From NCBI GenBank assembly GCA_963849005.1, contig CAWKGC010000021.1:310001-374000 (forward strand): a stretch of 64,000 bases of DNA. The letters run 5' to 3'. The DNA is from CAWKGC01 sp963849005 (GTDB lineage Bacteria; Pseudomonadota; Gammaproteobacteria; Burkholderiales; Usitatibacteraceae). Below are positions 47,999-57,115 of the stretch, one piece after another. The notes under the pieces were generated by a model. That model was not told where the DNA came from, made no database searches, and worked only from the letters and a program-made list of their open reading frames with translations. A program made the translations under genes and the position numbers. Every line of letters begins with the position of its first letter. Within the stretch, counting starts at the first letter, position 1.

Positions 47999-49029
47999 TC
48001 CTCGTCCCCCCTCGGCGCCTTGGTCTTCTCGATCTCGTCCATGATCGCGAAGGTGAGTTCGCGGCAGCCGTCGCCCGTGATCGCGGAGATCGTGAACACC
48101 TGTTTCTTCCAGCCGAAACGCTTGACGAAGTCCGCGACCTGCGCCGCGCGCCGCTCCGGCTCGATCAGGTCGAGCTTGTTCAGCACCAGCCAGCGCGGCT
48201 TCTTCGCCAGCGCCTCGTCGTATTTTTTCAGCTCCTTCACGATCGCCTTGGCCTCGCGCACCGGGTCGCCCTCGGGATCGAAGGGCGCGAGGTCGACGAG
48301 ATGCAGCAGCAGGCGCGTGCGCGACAGGTGCTTGAGGAACTGGTGGCCGAGGCCCGCGCCTTCGGCCGCGCCCTCGATGAGCCCGGGCACGTCGGCAATG
48401 ACGAAGCTGCGGTTGTCGTCGACGCGCACCACGCCGAGGTTGGGGTGAAGCGTCGTGAACGGATAGTCGGCGACCTTGGGGCGCGCGGCGGAAACGGAGC
48501 GGATGAAGGTCGACTTGCCGGCATTGGGCATGCCGAGGAGGCCCACGTCGGCGATCACCCGCAGTTCGAGCGTGAGGTTCTTCGCCTCGCCTTCCTCGCC
48601 GTGGGTGAACTGGCGCGGGGCGCGGTTCACGCTCGACTTGAAGTGGATGTTGCCGATGCCGCCCTTGCCGCCCGCAGCAAGCCGCGCGCGCTGGCCGTCG
48701 CGGGTCAGGTCGGCGATCAGTTCGCCGGACTCCATGTCGCGGATGACGGTGCCCACGGGCATGCGCAGGACGATGTCGTCTGCGCCTCGCCCGTAGCAGG
48801 CCGCGCCGCCGCCGTTCTCGCCCGGCTTGGCGCGGAAGATGCGCGTGAAGCGGTAGTCCACGAGGGTGTTGATGTTCTCGTCGGCGACCGCCCAGATCGA
48901 GCCGCCGCGGCCGCCGTCGCCGCCGTCGGGGCCGCCGCGCGGGATGTACTTCTCGCGGCGGAACGAGCCCGAGCCGTCGCCGCCCTTGCCGGCGTGGATC
49001 TCGATGCGCGCTTCGTCGAAGAATTTCAT
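47995..49029 (-). CDS. obgE: GTPase ObgE/CgtA
   Basis: 344 residues: glycine-rich Obg domain (FFDEARIEIHAGKGGDGSGS, GGPDGGDGGRGGSIW), G domain with GMPNAGKSTFIRSVS, DVPGLIEGAAEGAGLGHQFL and NKLD, then a short C-terminus. It takes part in 50S maturation and stringent response. The usual rplU-rpmA-obgE order is interrupted here by the LysE-type gene. Confidence 0.95.
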   Translation of the reverse strand: MKFFDEARIEIHAGKGGDGSGSFRREKYIPRGGPDGGDGGRGGSIWAVADENINTLVDYRFTRIFRAKPGENGGGAACYGRGADDIVLRMPVGTVIRDMESGELIADLTRDGQRARLAAGGKGGIGNIHFKSSVNRAPRQFTHGEEGEAKNLTLELRVIADVGLLGMPNAGKSTFIRSVSAARPKVADYPFTTLHPNLGVVRVDDNRSFVIADVPGLIEGAAEGAGLGHQFLKHLSRTRLLLHLVDLAPFDPEGDPVREAKAIVKELKKYDEALAKKPRWLVLNKLDLIEPERRAAQVADFVKRFGWKKQVFTISAITGDGCRELTFAIMDEIEKTKAPRGDEE

Positions 49030-49038
49030 TGCAGTGTC

Positions 49039-49665
49039 CTATTTCGCCGCGAGGTCGGGGAGTGCCACGCGGATGCCGAGCGCGATGAAGGTGATCCCGG
49101 CGAACAGATTGAGGCGGGTGGCGATCGCCGGCTTGCGCCGCACCCAGTTGCCGATGCCGCCGGAGAACAACGCGACCAGGCCGAAGATCACGAAGGATTG
49201 CAACATGAACACCACGCCGAGGAACGCCATCTGCCAGCCGACGTGGCCGGCCCCGGTGTCCACGAACTGCGGCAGGAAGGAGAGGAAGAACAGGGTCACC
49301 TTCGGGTTGAGCGCATTGCCGATCACGCTCTGGCGGAAGATCGTCCAGAGCGCGCGCTCGTCGTTTGCGGCGCCAAGCGAGAATGCGGATGCGTGGCGGA
49401 TCGCCTGGATGCCGATCCACACCAGGTAGGCGGCGCCGGCGTAGCGCACGAGATCGAAGGCGAGCGGCGAGGAGCGGATGATCGCGGCGATCCCCAGCGC
49501 GGCGAGCAGCGTATGGAAAATGCAGCCGGTCGAGAAACCCGCGGCCGCCGCCAACCCGGCCTTGCGCCCCTGCGCGATGCCGCGCGTCAGCACATAGACG
49601 ATGTCCGGTCCGGGCGCGATCGTGAGGAGCGCCGAGGCAACGAGGAAGAGTGCGATATCAGGCAT
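49039..49665 (-). CDS. LysE/RhtB-family amino-acid exporter
   Basis: 208 residues with six hydrophobic helices and the family signature LLTIAPGPDIVYVLTRGIAQ, GRKAGLAAAAGFSTGCIFHT, FRQSVIGNALNPKVTLFFLS and FLPQFV. The substrate cannot be told. It sits between rpmA (after its terminator) and obgE, nine bases before the obgE start, so it could drive obgE and proB transcription. Confidence 0.88.
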   Translation of the reverse strand: MPDIALFLVASALLTIAPGPDIVYVLTRGIAQGRKAGLAAAAGFSTGCIFHTLLAALGIAAIIRSSPLAFDLVRYAGAAYLVWIGIQAIRHASAFSLGAANDERALWTIFRQSVIGNALNPKVTLFFLSFLPQFVDTGAGHVGWQMAFLGVVFMLQSFVIFGLVALFSGGIGNWVRRKPAIATRLNLFAGITFIALGIRVALPDLAAK

Positions 49666-49690
49666 GGGGAATTGGCGTGGGCCAGAAATG

Positions 49691-49718
49691 AAAAAGCCCC
49701 GTGCGAAGACGGGGCTCT
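49691..49718 (-). terminator. Rho-independent terminator of rplU-rpmA
   Basis: On the minus strand, AGCCCCGT and ACGGGGCT form an 8-base stem with a CTTCGC loop, followed by five T. It starts 20 bases after the rpmA stop and before the LysE gene. Confidence 0.85.
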
Positions 49719-49737
49719 CTCGAGGTGCGAAGAGCCG

Positions 49738-50001
49738 TCAGGCTTGCGCCGGGACGACGCTCACGACGGATTTCTTCTTCTCGCCCTTGACCGCGTACTT
49801 GACGTGGCCTTCGACGACCGCGAACAGGGTGTGGTCCTTGCCCATGTCGACGCCGTCGCCGGCATGGTGGACCGTGCCGCGCTGGCGCACCAGGATCGCG
49901 CCCGGGAAGACCAGTTCGCCGCCGTAGACCTTGATGCCGAGGCGCTTGCCTGCGGAGTCGCGGCCGTTGCGTGAGGAGCCGCCTGCTTTCTTGTGTGCCA
50001 T
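49738..50001 (-). CDS. rpmA: 50S ribosomal protein L27
   Basis: 87 residues: MAHKKAGGSSRNGRDSAGKR, LGIKVYGGELVFPGAILVRQ, RGTVHHAGDGVDMGKDHTLF. The N-terminal tail that reaches the peptidyl-transferase centre is intact and not of the Firmicutes cleaved type. It follows rplU by 16 bases. Confidence 0.97.
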   Translation of the reverse strand: MAHKKAGGSSRNGRDSAGKRLGIKVYGGELVFPGAILVRQRGTVHHAGDGVDMGKDHTLFAVVEGHVKYAVKGEKKKSVVSVVPAQA

Positions 50002-50017
50002 GGTTGATCCTTTCCGC

Positions 50018-50329
50018 TTAGCCCGCGATCGCGTCGATGCGGATCTCGGTGTAGTTCTGGCGATGGCCCTGGTGCTTCTGGTAGTGCTTGCGGCGACGCA
50101 TCTTGAAGATGCGCACCTTCTCGCCCCGGCCGTGCGCGAGCACGGTGACCGAGACCTTGGCACCCGCCAACAGGGGACTGCCGACCTTGACCGCTTCACC
50201 GTCCGCCACCATCAAAACCTGATCGAGGACAATCTGCGAGCCAATGTCTGCCGGTATCTGTTCTATTTTCAATTTATCGCCGGCGGCAACGCGATACTGC
50301 TTGCCTCCGGTTTTTATGACCGCATACAT
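50018..50329 (-). CDS. rplU: 50S ribosomal protein L21
   Basis: 103 residues: MYAVIKTGGKQYRVAAGDKL, KIEQIPADIGS, KVRIFKMRRRKHYQKHQGHR, QNYTEIRIDAI. A GGAGAATTCAC leader precedes ATG 50329. First gene of rplU-rpmA, transcribed from the promoter at 50378-50406. Confidence 0.97.
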   Translation of the reverse strand: MYAVIKTGGKQYRVAAGDKLKIEQIPADIGSQIVLDQVLMVADGEAVKVGSPLLAGAKVSVTVLAHGRGEKVRIFKMRRRKHYQKHQGHRQNYTEIRIDAIAG

Positions 50330-50377
50330 TGTGAATTCTCCTTTGTTACTTCGTTTTCGGCTCACCCGAAACCCGCT

Positions 50378-50406
50378 ATAATACGCGACTTCCTTCATAT
50401 CGTCAA
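50378..50406 (-). promoter_or_regulatory. Sigma-70 promoter of rplU-rpmA
   Basis: On the minus strand, TTGACG (50406-50401) and TATTAT (50383-50378) are exactly 17 bases apart, about 49 bases before the rplU start. On the plus strand the overlapping TATAAT (50377-50382) could serve ispB, although its -35 region is poor. Confidence 0.75.
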
Positions 50407-50470
50407 AGACTTGGCTAGTGGTCTTCCTGCTCCCCGCAAGCAGGCTTCCGTTCCCCGGGACCCCCCAAAA

Positions 50471-51460
50471 ATGAACGAGCAGCACCTTCCCGTCACCTTG
50501 CAGAGCATTCGGGCACCGATCGCGGCCGACATGGCCGAGGTCGACCGGGTGATCCTGCGCCGGCTGGCGTCGGAAGTGGTGCTGATCCGCCAGATTGCCG
50601 GCTACATCATCGAAAGCGGCGGCAAGCGCCTGCGGCCGGCCCTTGTCCTGCTGGCGGCCAATGCCTTCGGGGCCCAGGGCGGCGCCAGGCACGAGATGGC
50701 GGCGGTGATCGAGTTCATCCATACCGCGACCCTTCTCCACGACGACGTGGTGGACGAATCGGCCTTGAGGCGCGGGCGCAACACCGCCAATGCCGAGTTC
50801 GGCAACGCCGCCTCGGTCCTGGTCGGCGATTTCCTCTATTCGCGTTCCTTCCAGATGATGGTCGAGGTCGGCGACATGCGCGTCATGCGCGTGATGGCCA
50901 ACGCCACCAACGTCGTCGCCGAGGGCGAGGTGCTGCAGTTCCTCAATGTGAACGACGCCGACACGGACGAGGAAAGTTACCTCAAGGTGATCCGCTACAA
51001 GACGGCCAAGCTGTTCGAGGCGGCCGGCGAAGCCGGCGCGATCCTCGGCGGCGCGTCCGAAGAGCAGGTGCGCGCCATGGCCACCTACGGGATGCACCTG
51101 GGCACGGCATTCCAGCTGGTCGACGACATCCTCGACTATTCGGGCGACCTCGCCGAAACCGGCAAGAACCTCGGCGACGACCTCGCCGAAGGCAAGCCGA
51201 CCCTGCCGCTGATCCATGCCATGCGCGTGGGCAGCGCCTCGCAGCGCGACGTGATCCGGCAGGCGATCGAAGGCGGCGGAAAGGCCGACCTCGAAGGCGT
51301 GCTCGCGGCGATCAAGGCGACCGGCGCGCTCGACTACGCGAAGCGGCAGTCGCAGCAGGAATCGGCGATCGCGACTCGCGCCCTGGAGGCGATTCCGGAT
51401 AGCCCGTGCCGCGATAGTCTGCTACAATTGGCGCACTTTTCGGTCGAAAGAAAGTTCTGA
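50471..51460 (+). CDS. ispB: Octaprenyl diphosphate synthase
   Basis: 329 residues of the trans-polyprenyl synthase family. It shows ESGGKRLRPALVLLAANAFG, the first aspartate-rich motif LLHDDVVDESALRRGRNTAN, GDFLYSRSFQMMVE, and the second aspartate-rich motif FQLVDDILDYSGD. It makes the ubiquinone side chain; the exact length is inferred from the usual betaproteobacterial assignment. It is divergent from rplU and followed by tRNA-Pro. Confidence 0.93.
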   Translation: MNEQHLPVTLQSIRAPIAADMAEVDRVILRRLASEVVLIRQIAGYIIESGGKRLRPALVLLAANAFGAQGGARHEMAAVIEFIHTATLLHDDVVDESALRRGRNTANAEFGNAASVLVGDFLYSRSFQMMVEVGDMRVMRVMANATNVVAEGEVLQFLNVNDADTDEESYLKVIRYKTAKLFEAAGEAGAILGGASEEQVRAMATYGMHLGTAFQLVDDILDYSGDLAETGKNLGDDLAEGKPTLPLIHAMRVGSASQRDVIRQAIEGGGKADLEGVLAAIKATGALDYAKRQSQQESAIATRALEAIPDSPCRDSLLQLAHFSVERKF

Positions 51461-51572
51461 GGGACCGGGAAGTTTTCCGCACGGCGGAATCCCGCTGGAA
51501 GTACAGGCAGACGGTGGTCGCACTTGCCGCAAACTGCCGCGCCAACAGCGTCCATCGGCGCTGTTTCGGTTT

Positions 51573-51649
51573 CGGGGTGTAGCTTAGCCTGGTAGAGCGC
51601 TACGTTCGGGACGTAGAGGCCGGAGGTTCGAATCCTCTCACCCCGACCA
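51573..51649 (+). tRNA. tRNA-Pro (CGG)
   Basis: A 77-base cloverleaf. The acceptor arm CGGGGTG pairs with CACCCCG. The D-arm is AGCTTAGCCTGGTAGAGC. The anticodon stem CTACG/CGTAG holds loop TTCGGGA, giving anticodon CGG, and the T-arm is GGAGGTTCGAATCCTC. CCA is encoded. It reads CCG codons, frequent in this GC-rich genome. Confidence 0.97.
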
Positions 51650-51712
51650 ACTTTCCCGCAGTTTCTCCCGCTGTCCGCTGCGAGCGCGAAGCGGCCTGCT
51701 TGCGTGCGCCGC

Positions 51713-52888
51713 TCAGGCAGGCGCGGGAAGGTCGCCGGTGAGCAGGTAGCGCATCAGGTCGGCGACCGGCCGGATGGCATTGCCGAAGGGCAACGCCTCG
51801 GAGCCGCGGAAGAAAAGTCCCTTCTTCACGTCGCCCTTCAAGGCGAAAGCGAGCCTGGTGTCGATGCAGAACTGCCCTGCGGCGGCGATGCCGTCGCGAA
51901 GCCCGCATACCGTGAGGCATTCCAGGCCGGGAACGCAACGATCCGGGTCGGCCTTCGCGTGCGATTGCAGCTTCTTCTCGCGCGCCAGGTAGTTCCTGAG
52001 CCAGGGCGTGCGCACGGCGCGCGCGGGGAGCCCCGCGACGCTCATGAAGGTGACGATGTCCTCGGGCCCGGCGTTGGCGAGCACCGCCTTGAAGTTCTCG
52101 TGCGCGTCGCCTTCGCAAGTGACCGCGAACGGCGTGCCGATCTGCACGGCGGAGGCGCCCAGCGCCAGCAATGCGCGCACCTGCTCATGGGTGTGGATGC
52201 CGCCGCCGACGATGATCGGGATTTTTTCGCTCTCCAGCCCGAGCGTGCGGATGACCTCGGCAATGCCTTCGAGGACCGGCGGGAAATCGAAACGCGCGTC
52301 CTTGACCTCCGCCAGCCGCGTGGCGCCCAGATGGCCGCCGGCGAAGCCGGGGTGCTCGATCACGATCGCATCGGGCAACCGGTCCTTGCGCATCCACTTT
52401 CGAAGCACGATGTTCACGCCGCGCGCGTCCGAAAGGATCGGCACCAACGCCATTTCGGGGAAGTCCCGGGTCATGTCGGGAAGGTCGAGCGGCAGTCCCG
52501 CGCCCATCACGATCGCGTGCGCGCCGCTTTCGCAGCATTGGCGCACGTGCCCGGCGTGGGCGCTGACCGCCTTCATCACGTTGACCGCCACGGCGCCGCG
52601 CCCTTCGGCCAGCGCCAGCGCGGCGCGGATCTCGCGATCCAATGCGACGAGGTTCAGCCGGTCGAGCAGCGCGCGGTCGCGCGTGCCCGCGCCTTGCGCG
52701 TGCAGGTCCTCGTGATGGTGGCGAAGATCGACCGAGGAAATCGTTCCCATCGCGCCGAGCGAGGCCACGTTCCCGGCGAGCCGGTGGGCGGAGATGCCCA
52801 CGCCCATGCCGCCCTGCACCACGGGAAGGAGGCGGCGTGAGCGCAGTTGCCAGAGGGGCAGGCCGCGCGCTTCGATGCCGACCGTCAT
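51713..52888 (-). CDS. Nitronate monooxygenase family flavoprotein
   Basis: 391 residues of the FMN-dependent NMO/2-nitropropane dioxygenase TIM-barrel family: LLPVVQGGMGVGISAHRLAG, SGAHAIVMGAGLPLDLPDMT, IVIEHPGFAGGHLGA, PIIVGGGIHTHEQVRALLAL and GASAVQIGTPFAVTCEGDAH. It is longer than the ~320-340 residue class I enzymes, with an extra C-terminal region holding three cysteines in close order (DPDRCVPGLECLTVCGLRDG). ATG 52888 overlaps the crp-like stop (ATGA), so regulator and enzyme form one unit. The substrate is unknown. Confidence 0.85.
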   Translation of the reverse strand: MTVGIEARGLPLWQLRSRRLLPVVQGGMGVGISAHRLAGNVASLGAMGTISSVDLRHHHEDLHAQGAGTRDRALLDRLNLVALDREIRAALALAEGRGAVAVNVMKAVSAHAGHVRQCCESGAHAIVMGAGLPLDLPDMTRDFPEMALVPILSDARGVNIVLRKWMRKDRLPDAIVIEHPGFAGGHLGATRLAEVKDARFDFPPVLEGIAEVIRTLGLESEKIPIIVGGGIHTHEQVRALLALGASAVQIGTPFAVTCEGDAHENFKAVLANAGPEDIVTFMSVAGLPARAVRTPWLRNYLAREKKLQSHAKADPDRCVPGLECLTVCGLRDGIAAAGQFCIDTRLAFALKGDVKKGLFFRGSEALPFGNAIRPVADLMRYLLTGDLPAPA

Positions 52889-53620
52889 GCAGCCCGGCGC
52901 GGTGCGCGCCCGCGCAGCCCTTGTTCGCGCAGGCGGTCCAGATCGGTGACTTCGATGCGCCGGCCATCGATCGCCGATCAGCCCCTTGTCGGCGAGCGCG
53001 TGCAGCACACGCGAGAAATGCTCCTGCGTCAGGGAAAGGCGTGCCGCAAGCTCGGCCTTGCTGGTCGGAAGGACCAGCGACAGGGACCCGGTGGCGTCGG
53101 CCGGGACGTCGCGAAGCAGATAGGCGATCAAGCGCTGCGTCGAGGTCATCAGCGACAGGGCTTCGATTTCCGAGACGAGGAAATGCAGGCGGCGCGATAC
53201 GCCCGCGAGCATGCGCCGCGCAAGGCGCGGATCGCGATCGAGTTCGGCGAACAGGGTGTCGGCACGGATCGACAGCACCGTGGTGGGCTCGACTGCGATT
53301 GCGCTCACCTGGTAGGGGGCCTCGAGAAACATCACCGCTTCGCCGAAGCTCTGGCCGGCGGACATCAGTTCAATGGTCTTGTCGTGGCTGCCGTGGCCAT
53401 CGATCACGAGCTTGACCATGCCCTCGGTGACGAGGAAGAAGCGGTCGCCCGGGTCGCCGGCGCGCACCAGCACGGTTCCGGCAGCGGCATCGATGCGGGT
53501 GGTGCCTTCCGCCAGGCGCTCGAGTTCGGCTTCCTCGAGATTGCGGAAAAGGGCCGCGGAAGCCAACTCCGAGGCAAGCGTCTTCGGCCGATCCGGGACG
53601 GAGGGCGGGGCAGTATCCAT
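52885..53620 (-). CDS. Crp/Fnr-family transcriptional regulator (one frameshift)
   Basis: About 244 residues: a cyclic-nucleotide-binding-like barrel (ELERLAEGTTRIDAAAGTVL, GDRFFLVTEGMVKLVIDGHG, SFGEAVMFLEAPYQVSAIAV) and a C-terminal winged helix (LPTSKAELAARLSLTQEHFS, RVLHALADKGLI). No cysteine cluster like Fnr is seen, so an iron-sulfur sensor is unlikely. An extra base near 52974 shifts the frame; removing it gives GLIAIDGRRIEVTDLDRLRE and a stop at 52887-52885. As written, it reads on into the NMO gene and would look like a fusion, which I regard as false. Confidence 0.85.
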
Positions 53621-53776
53621 GCGTTCAGCTTGGACGATCGCGCGGGCGCCACCTTAAGGTAGATCAAGAGTTGTTCACGCAAATGCCCGGAAAGGGCCAT
53701 TTCAGCCGTGCCGCCGGCGCAATCGAGCCCCATTTGGTTGTGATCGAGCGACGTGCCGGCCTAAACTATCGATCCC

Positions 53777-54115
53777 ATGAGCAAGCAGGCCAGCTTCGAC
53801 CCGGTCCAGGCACAGCTCGACGCCTACAATGCGCGCGACGTGGACGCTTTCGTGCGCTGTTTCGCGCCCACCATCGTCTGCGAGGACGGGCAGGGCAAGA
53901 AGCTCTTCGTCGGCAATGCCACCATGCGCACGCGTTACGCGGAGCTCTTCGCGGACAGCCCCGGCCTGCACTGCGAACTGAAGTCCCGCGTGCGCCTGGG
54001 CGAATACGTGATCGATGAAATCCTGGTCATGGGCCGCGATGGCGAGAGGGTCCACGCCGCGGCGATCTACCACGTCAAGGGCGGCGTGATCACCCACATC
54101 CGTTTCCTGCGCTAG
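53777..54115 (+). CDS. NTF2-like (SnoaL/DUF4440-type) small protein
   Basis: 112 residues: VQAQLDAYNARDVDAFVRCF, ELKSRVRLGEYVIDEILVMG, AAIYHVKGGVITHIRFLR, the cone-shaped NTF2-like fold that binds small hydrophobic ligands. No catalytic residues can be assigned. Its stop shares CTAG with the convergent sortase gene. Confidence 0.82.
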   Translation: MSKQASFDPVQAQLDAYNARDVDAFVRCFAPTIVCEDGQGKKLFVGNATMRTRYAELFADSPGLHCELKSRVRLGEYVIDEILVMGRDGERVHAAAIYHVKGGVITHIRFLR

Positions 54116-54795
54116 CTGCTTCCCCGGCGCGCGGCGTCCTGCCGCTCGGCGACCACGACGAAGCGCTCACTGGTGCCTGCGGCCACTGCATCGAACGGGT
54201 AGCAGGTCACCAGCGTGAGCCGCGCGTGGTCGCTGGGTTCGAGAACCGAGGTGTCGTCGCTGCCGGTCACGTGCGAGCCGACCACGACATAGCGCGCGCC
54301 GCGGCCGTTCTCCGCCGCGAGCTCGAGAACGTCCCCGGGCCGCACGTCGCGCAGGAAGGAAAAGTGCGTGTCGCGATGGCCGACCATCACCGTGTTGCCG
54401 GCCTTGCCCGGCGCCGCGGAGCCATCGACGTGGCCTGGGCCGAATGCAAGCGCGCGGCCGCTGGCGCCGGCGAGCACGTAGAGATCGACGCCGAGGCGAT
54501 CGAGCTTCAGGCGCGCCACCGGGTGCGTGTCGGCCCACGGCCACGGGGGCACCGGCCGCTGGAGCTGCTGCGAGCGTTGCCACGAATGCGCGATCAGCAC
54601 TTGCGCGAGCTTCGCCTTGGCGTGGATCCAGGTCGCCGCGCCCACTTGCCAGGCCGCCAGCGCCAGCAGCACTCCGGCAGCCCAGAGGTGCCACGGCCGG
54701 CGCCGGGGGGCGGGGGCCCCCGGCGCCGTCGCGTCCTCGGGATAGCGCGGGGAGACACGGCCGCGCACGCCGAAGCCGGTGGAGGCGTAGCTCAC
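54112..54795 (-). CDS. Class GN (proteobacterial) sortase
   Basis: 227 residues: cytoplasmic proline-rich lead, membrane helix (LWAAGVLLALAAWQVGAATW), then a sortase barrel. The catalytic triad is visible: His140 in MVGHRDTHFSFL, Cys198 in LTLVTCYPF and Arg211 in SERFVVVAER. Class GN sortases in Gram-negatives act on one dedicated LPxTG-like substrate. The ATG overlaps the stop of the substrate gene (ATGA at 54795-54792). Confidence 0.93.
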   Translation of the reverse strand: MSYASTGFGVRGRVSPRYPEDATAPGAPAPRRRPWHLWAAGVLLALAAWQVGAATWIHAKAKLAQVLIAHSWQRSQQLQRPVPPWPWADTHPVARLKLDRLGVDLYVLAGASGRALAFGPGHVDGSAAPGKAGNTVMVGHRDTHFSFLRDVRPGDVLELAAENGRGARYVVVGSHVTGSDDTSVLEPSDHARLTLVTCYPFDAVAAGTSERFVVVAERQDAARRGSS

Positions 54796-56930
54796 TTGCG
54801 CCCCCGGAATTGCCCGATCGCGAACACGATCAGCGCGAGCAGGGCGGCGATCACGCCGGTGATGAAATGGAACGGCGCATGCGTCGCGGTCTGCGGCAGC
54901 CGGCCCGGCTGCATGCCGTTGGGCAGGTTCACCTTGAGCACGGCCTTGGCGAGCATCGCGCCGTCGGGGCGTGCCGGCGTCACGTCGACCGCGACGAGGC
55001 TGGTGTAGCGGCTGACGAGATGGTGCTCCAGCGCGACCTGGATCACCGCCTTCTTCACGATCTCCGGATCGGTGCCGGTGCGCATCGCGTCCATCAGCTC
55101 GCCGATCTTCGCCCTGGCCCAGAGGGCGCCCACGCCGTTTTCTTCATTGCCGTTCACGAGCGTGAGCGCCGCGCTCCAGGGTTGGTTGCCGCGCAGGCCG
55201 GACACCGAGGCGGTGCCGTTGCGCGTGGAAAGCTTCGCTGCGACCACGATCGGCTCGCCGGCGTAGAGGTCGGGGATGCGCGCGGGGTAGGTCTCGACCT
55301 TCGCGCCGTCGGGCCAGGCGATGGCGACATCCTTCAGCACCGGGCTTTCGAGCTTCGCGAACAGCGCGCTCATCTTCGCCTGCACTTCCGCAAGGTCGCC
55401 GATGTAGGTGAAGGTGCCGCGGCCGAATTGCGCGGCCTTGGCCATGAAGTGCGTGTTGGGCGCGGAGCCGATGCCCACGGTGAAGAGCCGCGAGCCGCCG
55501 AGCTTGCGGTGGATGAGCGCGAACAGGGCATCCTCGTTGCCGACCGCGCCGTCGGTGATGAAGACGACCTGGCGCACGATGCCGGCGCTGTCCTGCCCGT
55601 CGAGCGCGAGGTTGAGCGCGGGGATCATCTCGGTGCCGCCGGTGGCGCGCAGCCTGCCCACCCACTTGCGCGCCTCGGCGATGTTGGCGGGGGTGGCGGG
55701 CAGCGCGCCGGCAAAGAGCGCGTGCGTGACCGAATTGAATTCGATCACGTTGAAGCGGTCGCCCGGCCCGAGGCGGTCGAGCGCGAACTGCACCGCGCTC
55801 TTCGCCTGCTCCATGGGGGAGCCCGCCATCGAGCCCGAGGTATCGACGATGAGGATGGTCTCGCGCGGCAAGCGCTCGTAGGCGGCCTTGTCGCCGGGGC
55901 TCGCCTCCGGAGGCAGCACCATCACCAGCGCGTAGTCGCTGCCGTTGATGGTCTGCGTGAAAGCGGCGGCCCTGGGCGCGGCTCCGGCCTTCGGCGACCA
56001 GGCGAGCTCGAAGTCGCGGTCGGCGTCCTCCTGCTCCTTGGTGAACCAGACCATGTGGCGGGTCCCCGCGGCCTTCTCCGTCCAGATCTCGTGATAGGAG
56101 CTCTCGATCCTCGCGAGTTCGGTGCCGGCGTCGAGCGACACGGCGATCGAGACCGGGTTCGCGCCGCCGCAGCTCGCGCCGTCGTAGTCGGGATGCTGGA
56201 GCGGCTCGGCGGCATCGATCTCGTCGGGCTGTTCTTCGCCGGCCTTGGCTGCATGCGCGGGCGGGCCGGCGGGGGTGTAGCGCGGCGTGATCGCGAGCGG
56301 GAAGCGCAGGCGGTACTCGCCGCCCTTGTATTCCAGCGCCTGCTGGTACTCGATCTCGACGGAGACGAATTCGTTCGGGCCGATGTTGGCCACGCTGTTG
56401 GTGAAGAGGTTGGGGCGCTGCTGTTCGACGAGAGCCGCGCGCTTGCCTTCGCTCTTCGCCTTCACGTAGGCGATGCGCGCCTCGTCCTTCTCCTTGACCT
56501 GGCCTTCGATCACGCGCTCGCCGATGCGCACGCGCAGGCGGTCGACGGCCGCGTTCTCGGGCAGCGGAAAAACGTACACGCCCTCGGCCCAATCGGTGCC
56601 GGGGTTGTGGAAATGCTGGATGACTTTGGCACGCGCGATCATGCCGGTCACGGTGATTGCGACGTCGGTCTCGAGCCGCGGCGCGAGCGTGAACTTGCCG
56701 GCCTCGCCCGTCTTCAGCATGAGTTCGCCGGTCCTGGCGGAGTTGATTCCCACCGGGGCGCTCGCTGCCGCCTCGGCGGGGCGGGCGAGCAGCAGGGTGA
56801 GGGCCGCCAGCAGCAGGCTGGCGGCGAGCCCGGCGAGGAGCGCGCGGGCGGCGAGCGAGGCGAAGTCAGCGAGGGCCGCGTCGATTCCCCGTGTGGCGGA
56901 GGGCGCGCGGCCTTCGGTAAGCGTTTTCAT
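54792..56930 (-). CDS. Sortase substrate: VIT + VWA domain surface protein with LPQTAT signal
   Basis: 712 residues, the 'marine proteobacterial sortase target' type. An N-terminal membrane/signal helix (ALLAGLAASLLLAALTLLLA) is followed by a VIT domain (DVAITVTGMIARAKVIQHFH, FPLPENAAVDRLRVRIGERV), a VWA domain with metal site DTSGSMAGSP and T in the GGTEM segment, and a linker. The C-terminal sorting signal LPQTAT comes before a hydrophobic helix (FITGVIAALLALIVFAIGQF) and the basic end RGRK. It is coupled to the sortase gene. The presumed role is metal-dependent adhesion at the surface or in the periplasm. Confidence 0.93.
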   Translation of the reverse strand: MKTLTEGRAPSATRGIDAALADFASLAARALLAGLAASLLLAALTLLLARPAEAAASAPVGINSARTGELMLKTGEAGKFTLAPRLETDVAITVTGMIARAKVIQHFHNPGTDWAEGVYVFPLPENAAVDRLRVRIGERVIEGQVKEKDEARIAYVKAKSEGKRAALVEQQRPNLFTNSVANIGPNEFVSVEIEYQQALEYKGGEYRLRFPLAITPRYTPAGPPAHAAKAGEEQPDEIDAAEPLQHPDYDGASCGGANPVSIAVSLDAGTELARIESSYHEIWTEKAAGTRHMVWFTKEQEDADRDFELAWSPKAGAAPRAAAFTQTINGSDYALVMVLPPEASPGDKAAYERLPRETILIVDTSGSMAGSPMEQAKSAVQFALDRLGPGDRFNVIEFNSVTHALFAGALPATPANIAEARKWVGRLRATGGTEMIPALNLALDGQDSAGIVRQVVFITDGAVGNEDALFALIHRKLGGSRLFTVGIGSAPNTHFMAKAAQFGRGTFTYIGDLAEVQAKMSALFAKLESPVLKDVAIAWPDGAKVETYPARIPDLYAGEPIVVAAKLSTRNGTASVSGLRGNQPWSAALTLVNGNEENGVGALWARAKIGELMDAMRTGTDPEIVKKAVIQVALEHHLVSRYTSLVAVDVTPARPDGAMLAKAVLKVNLPNGMQPGRLPQTATHAPFHFITGVIAALLALIVFAIGQFRGRK

Positions 56931-57115
56931 TTCCAGGTCCCCTTTCCATGCCTTGATTGGCAGGATCGATTTCGCGCCCTGAAGGCGACGGCGCGCGGGA
57001 GCGAAAGGGGCGGGGCGGCGATCAATTGTGGCGGGAAGATGGCGCAAGGCTCCGCGCGGCGGGAACGCGGGGGATTCCGGTATATTCGCCACATCGCAAG
57101 CGAAGAGGGAAAACC

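Noticed and set aside
51713..53620. Apparent Crp-nitronate monooxygenase fusion of 635 residues
   Set aside because: An extra G near 52974 joins the frames. Without it the regulator ends normally and overlaps the NMO start by ATGA.
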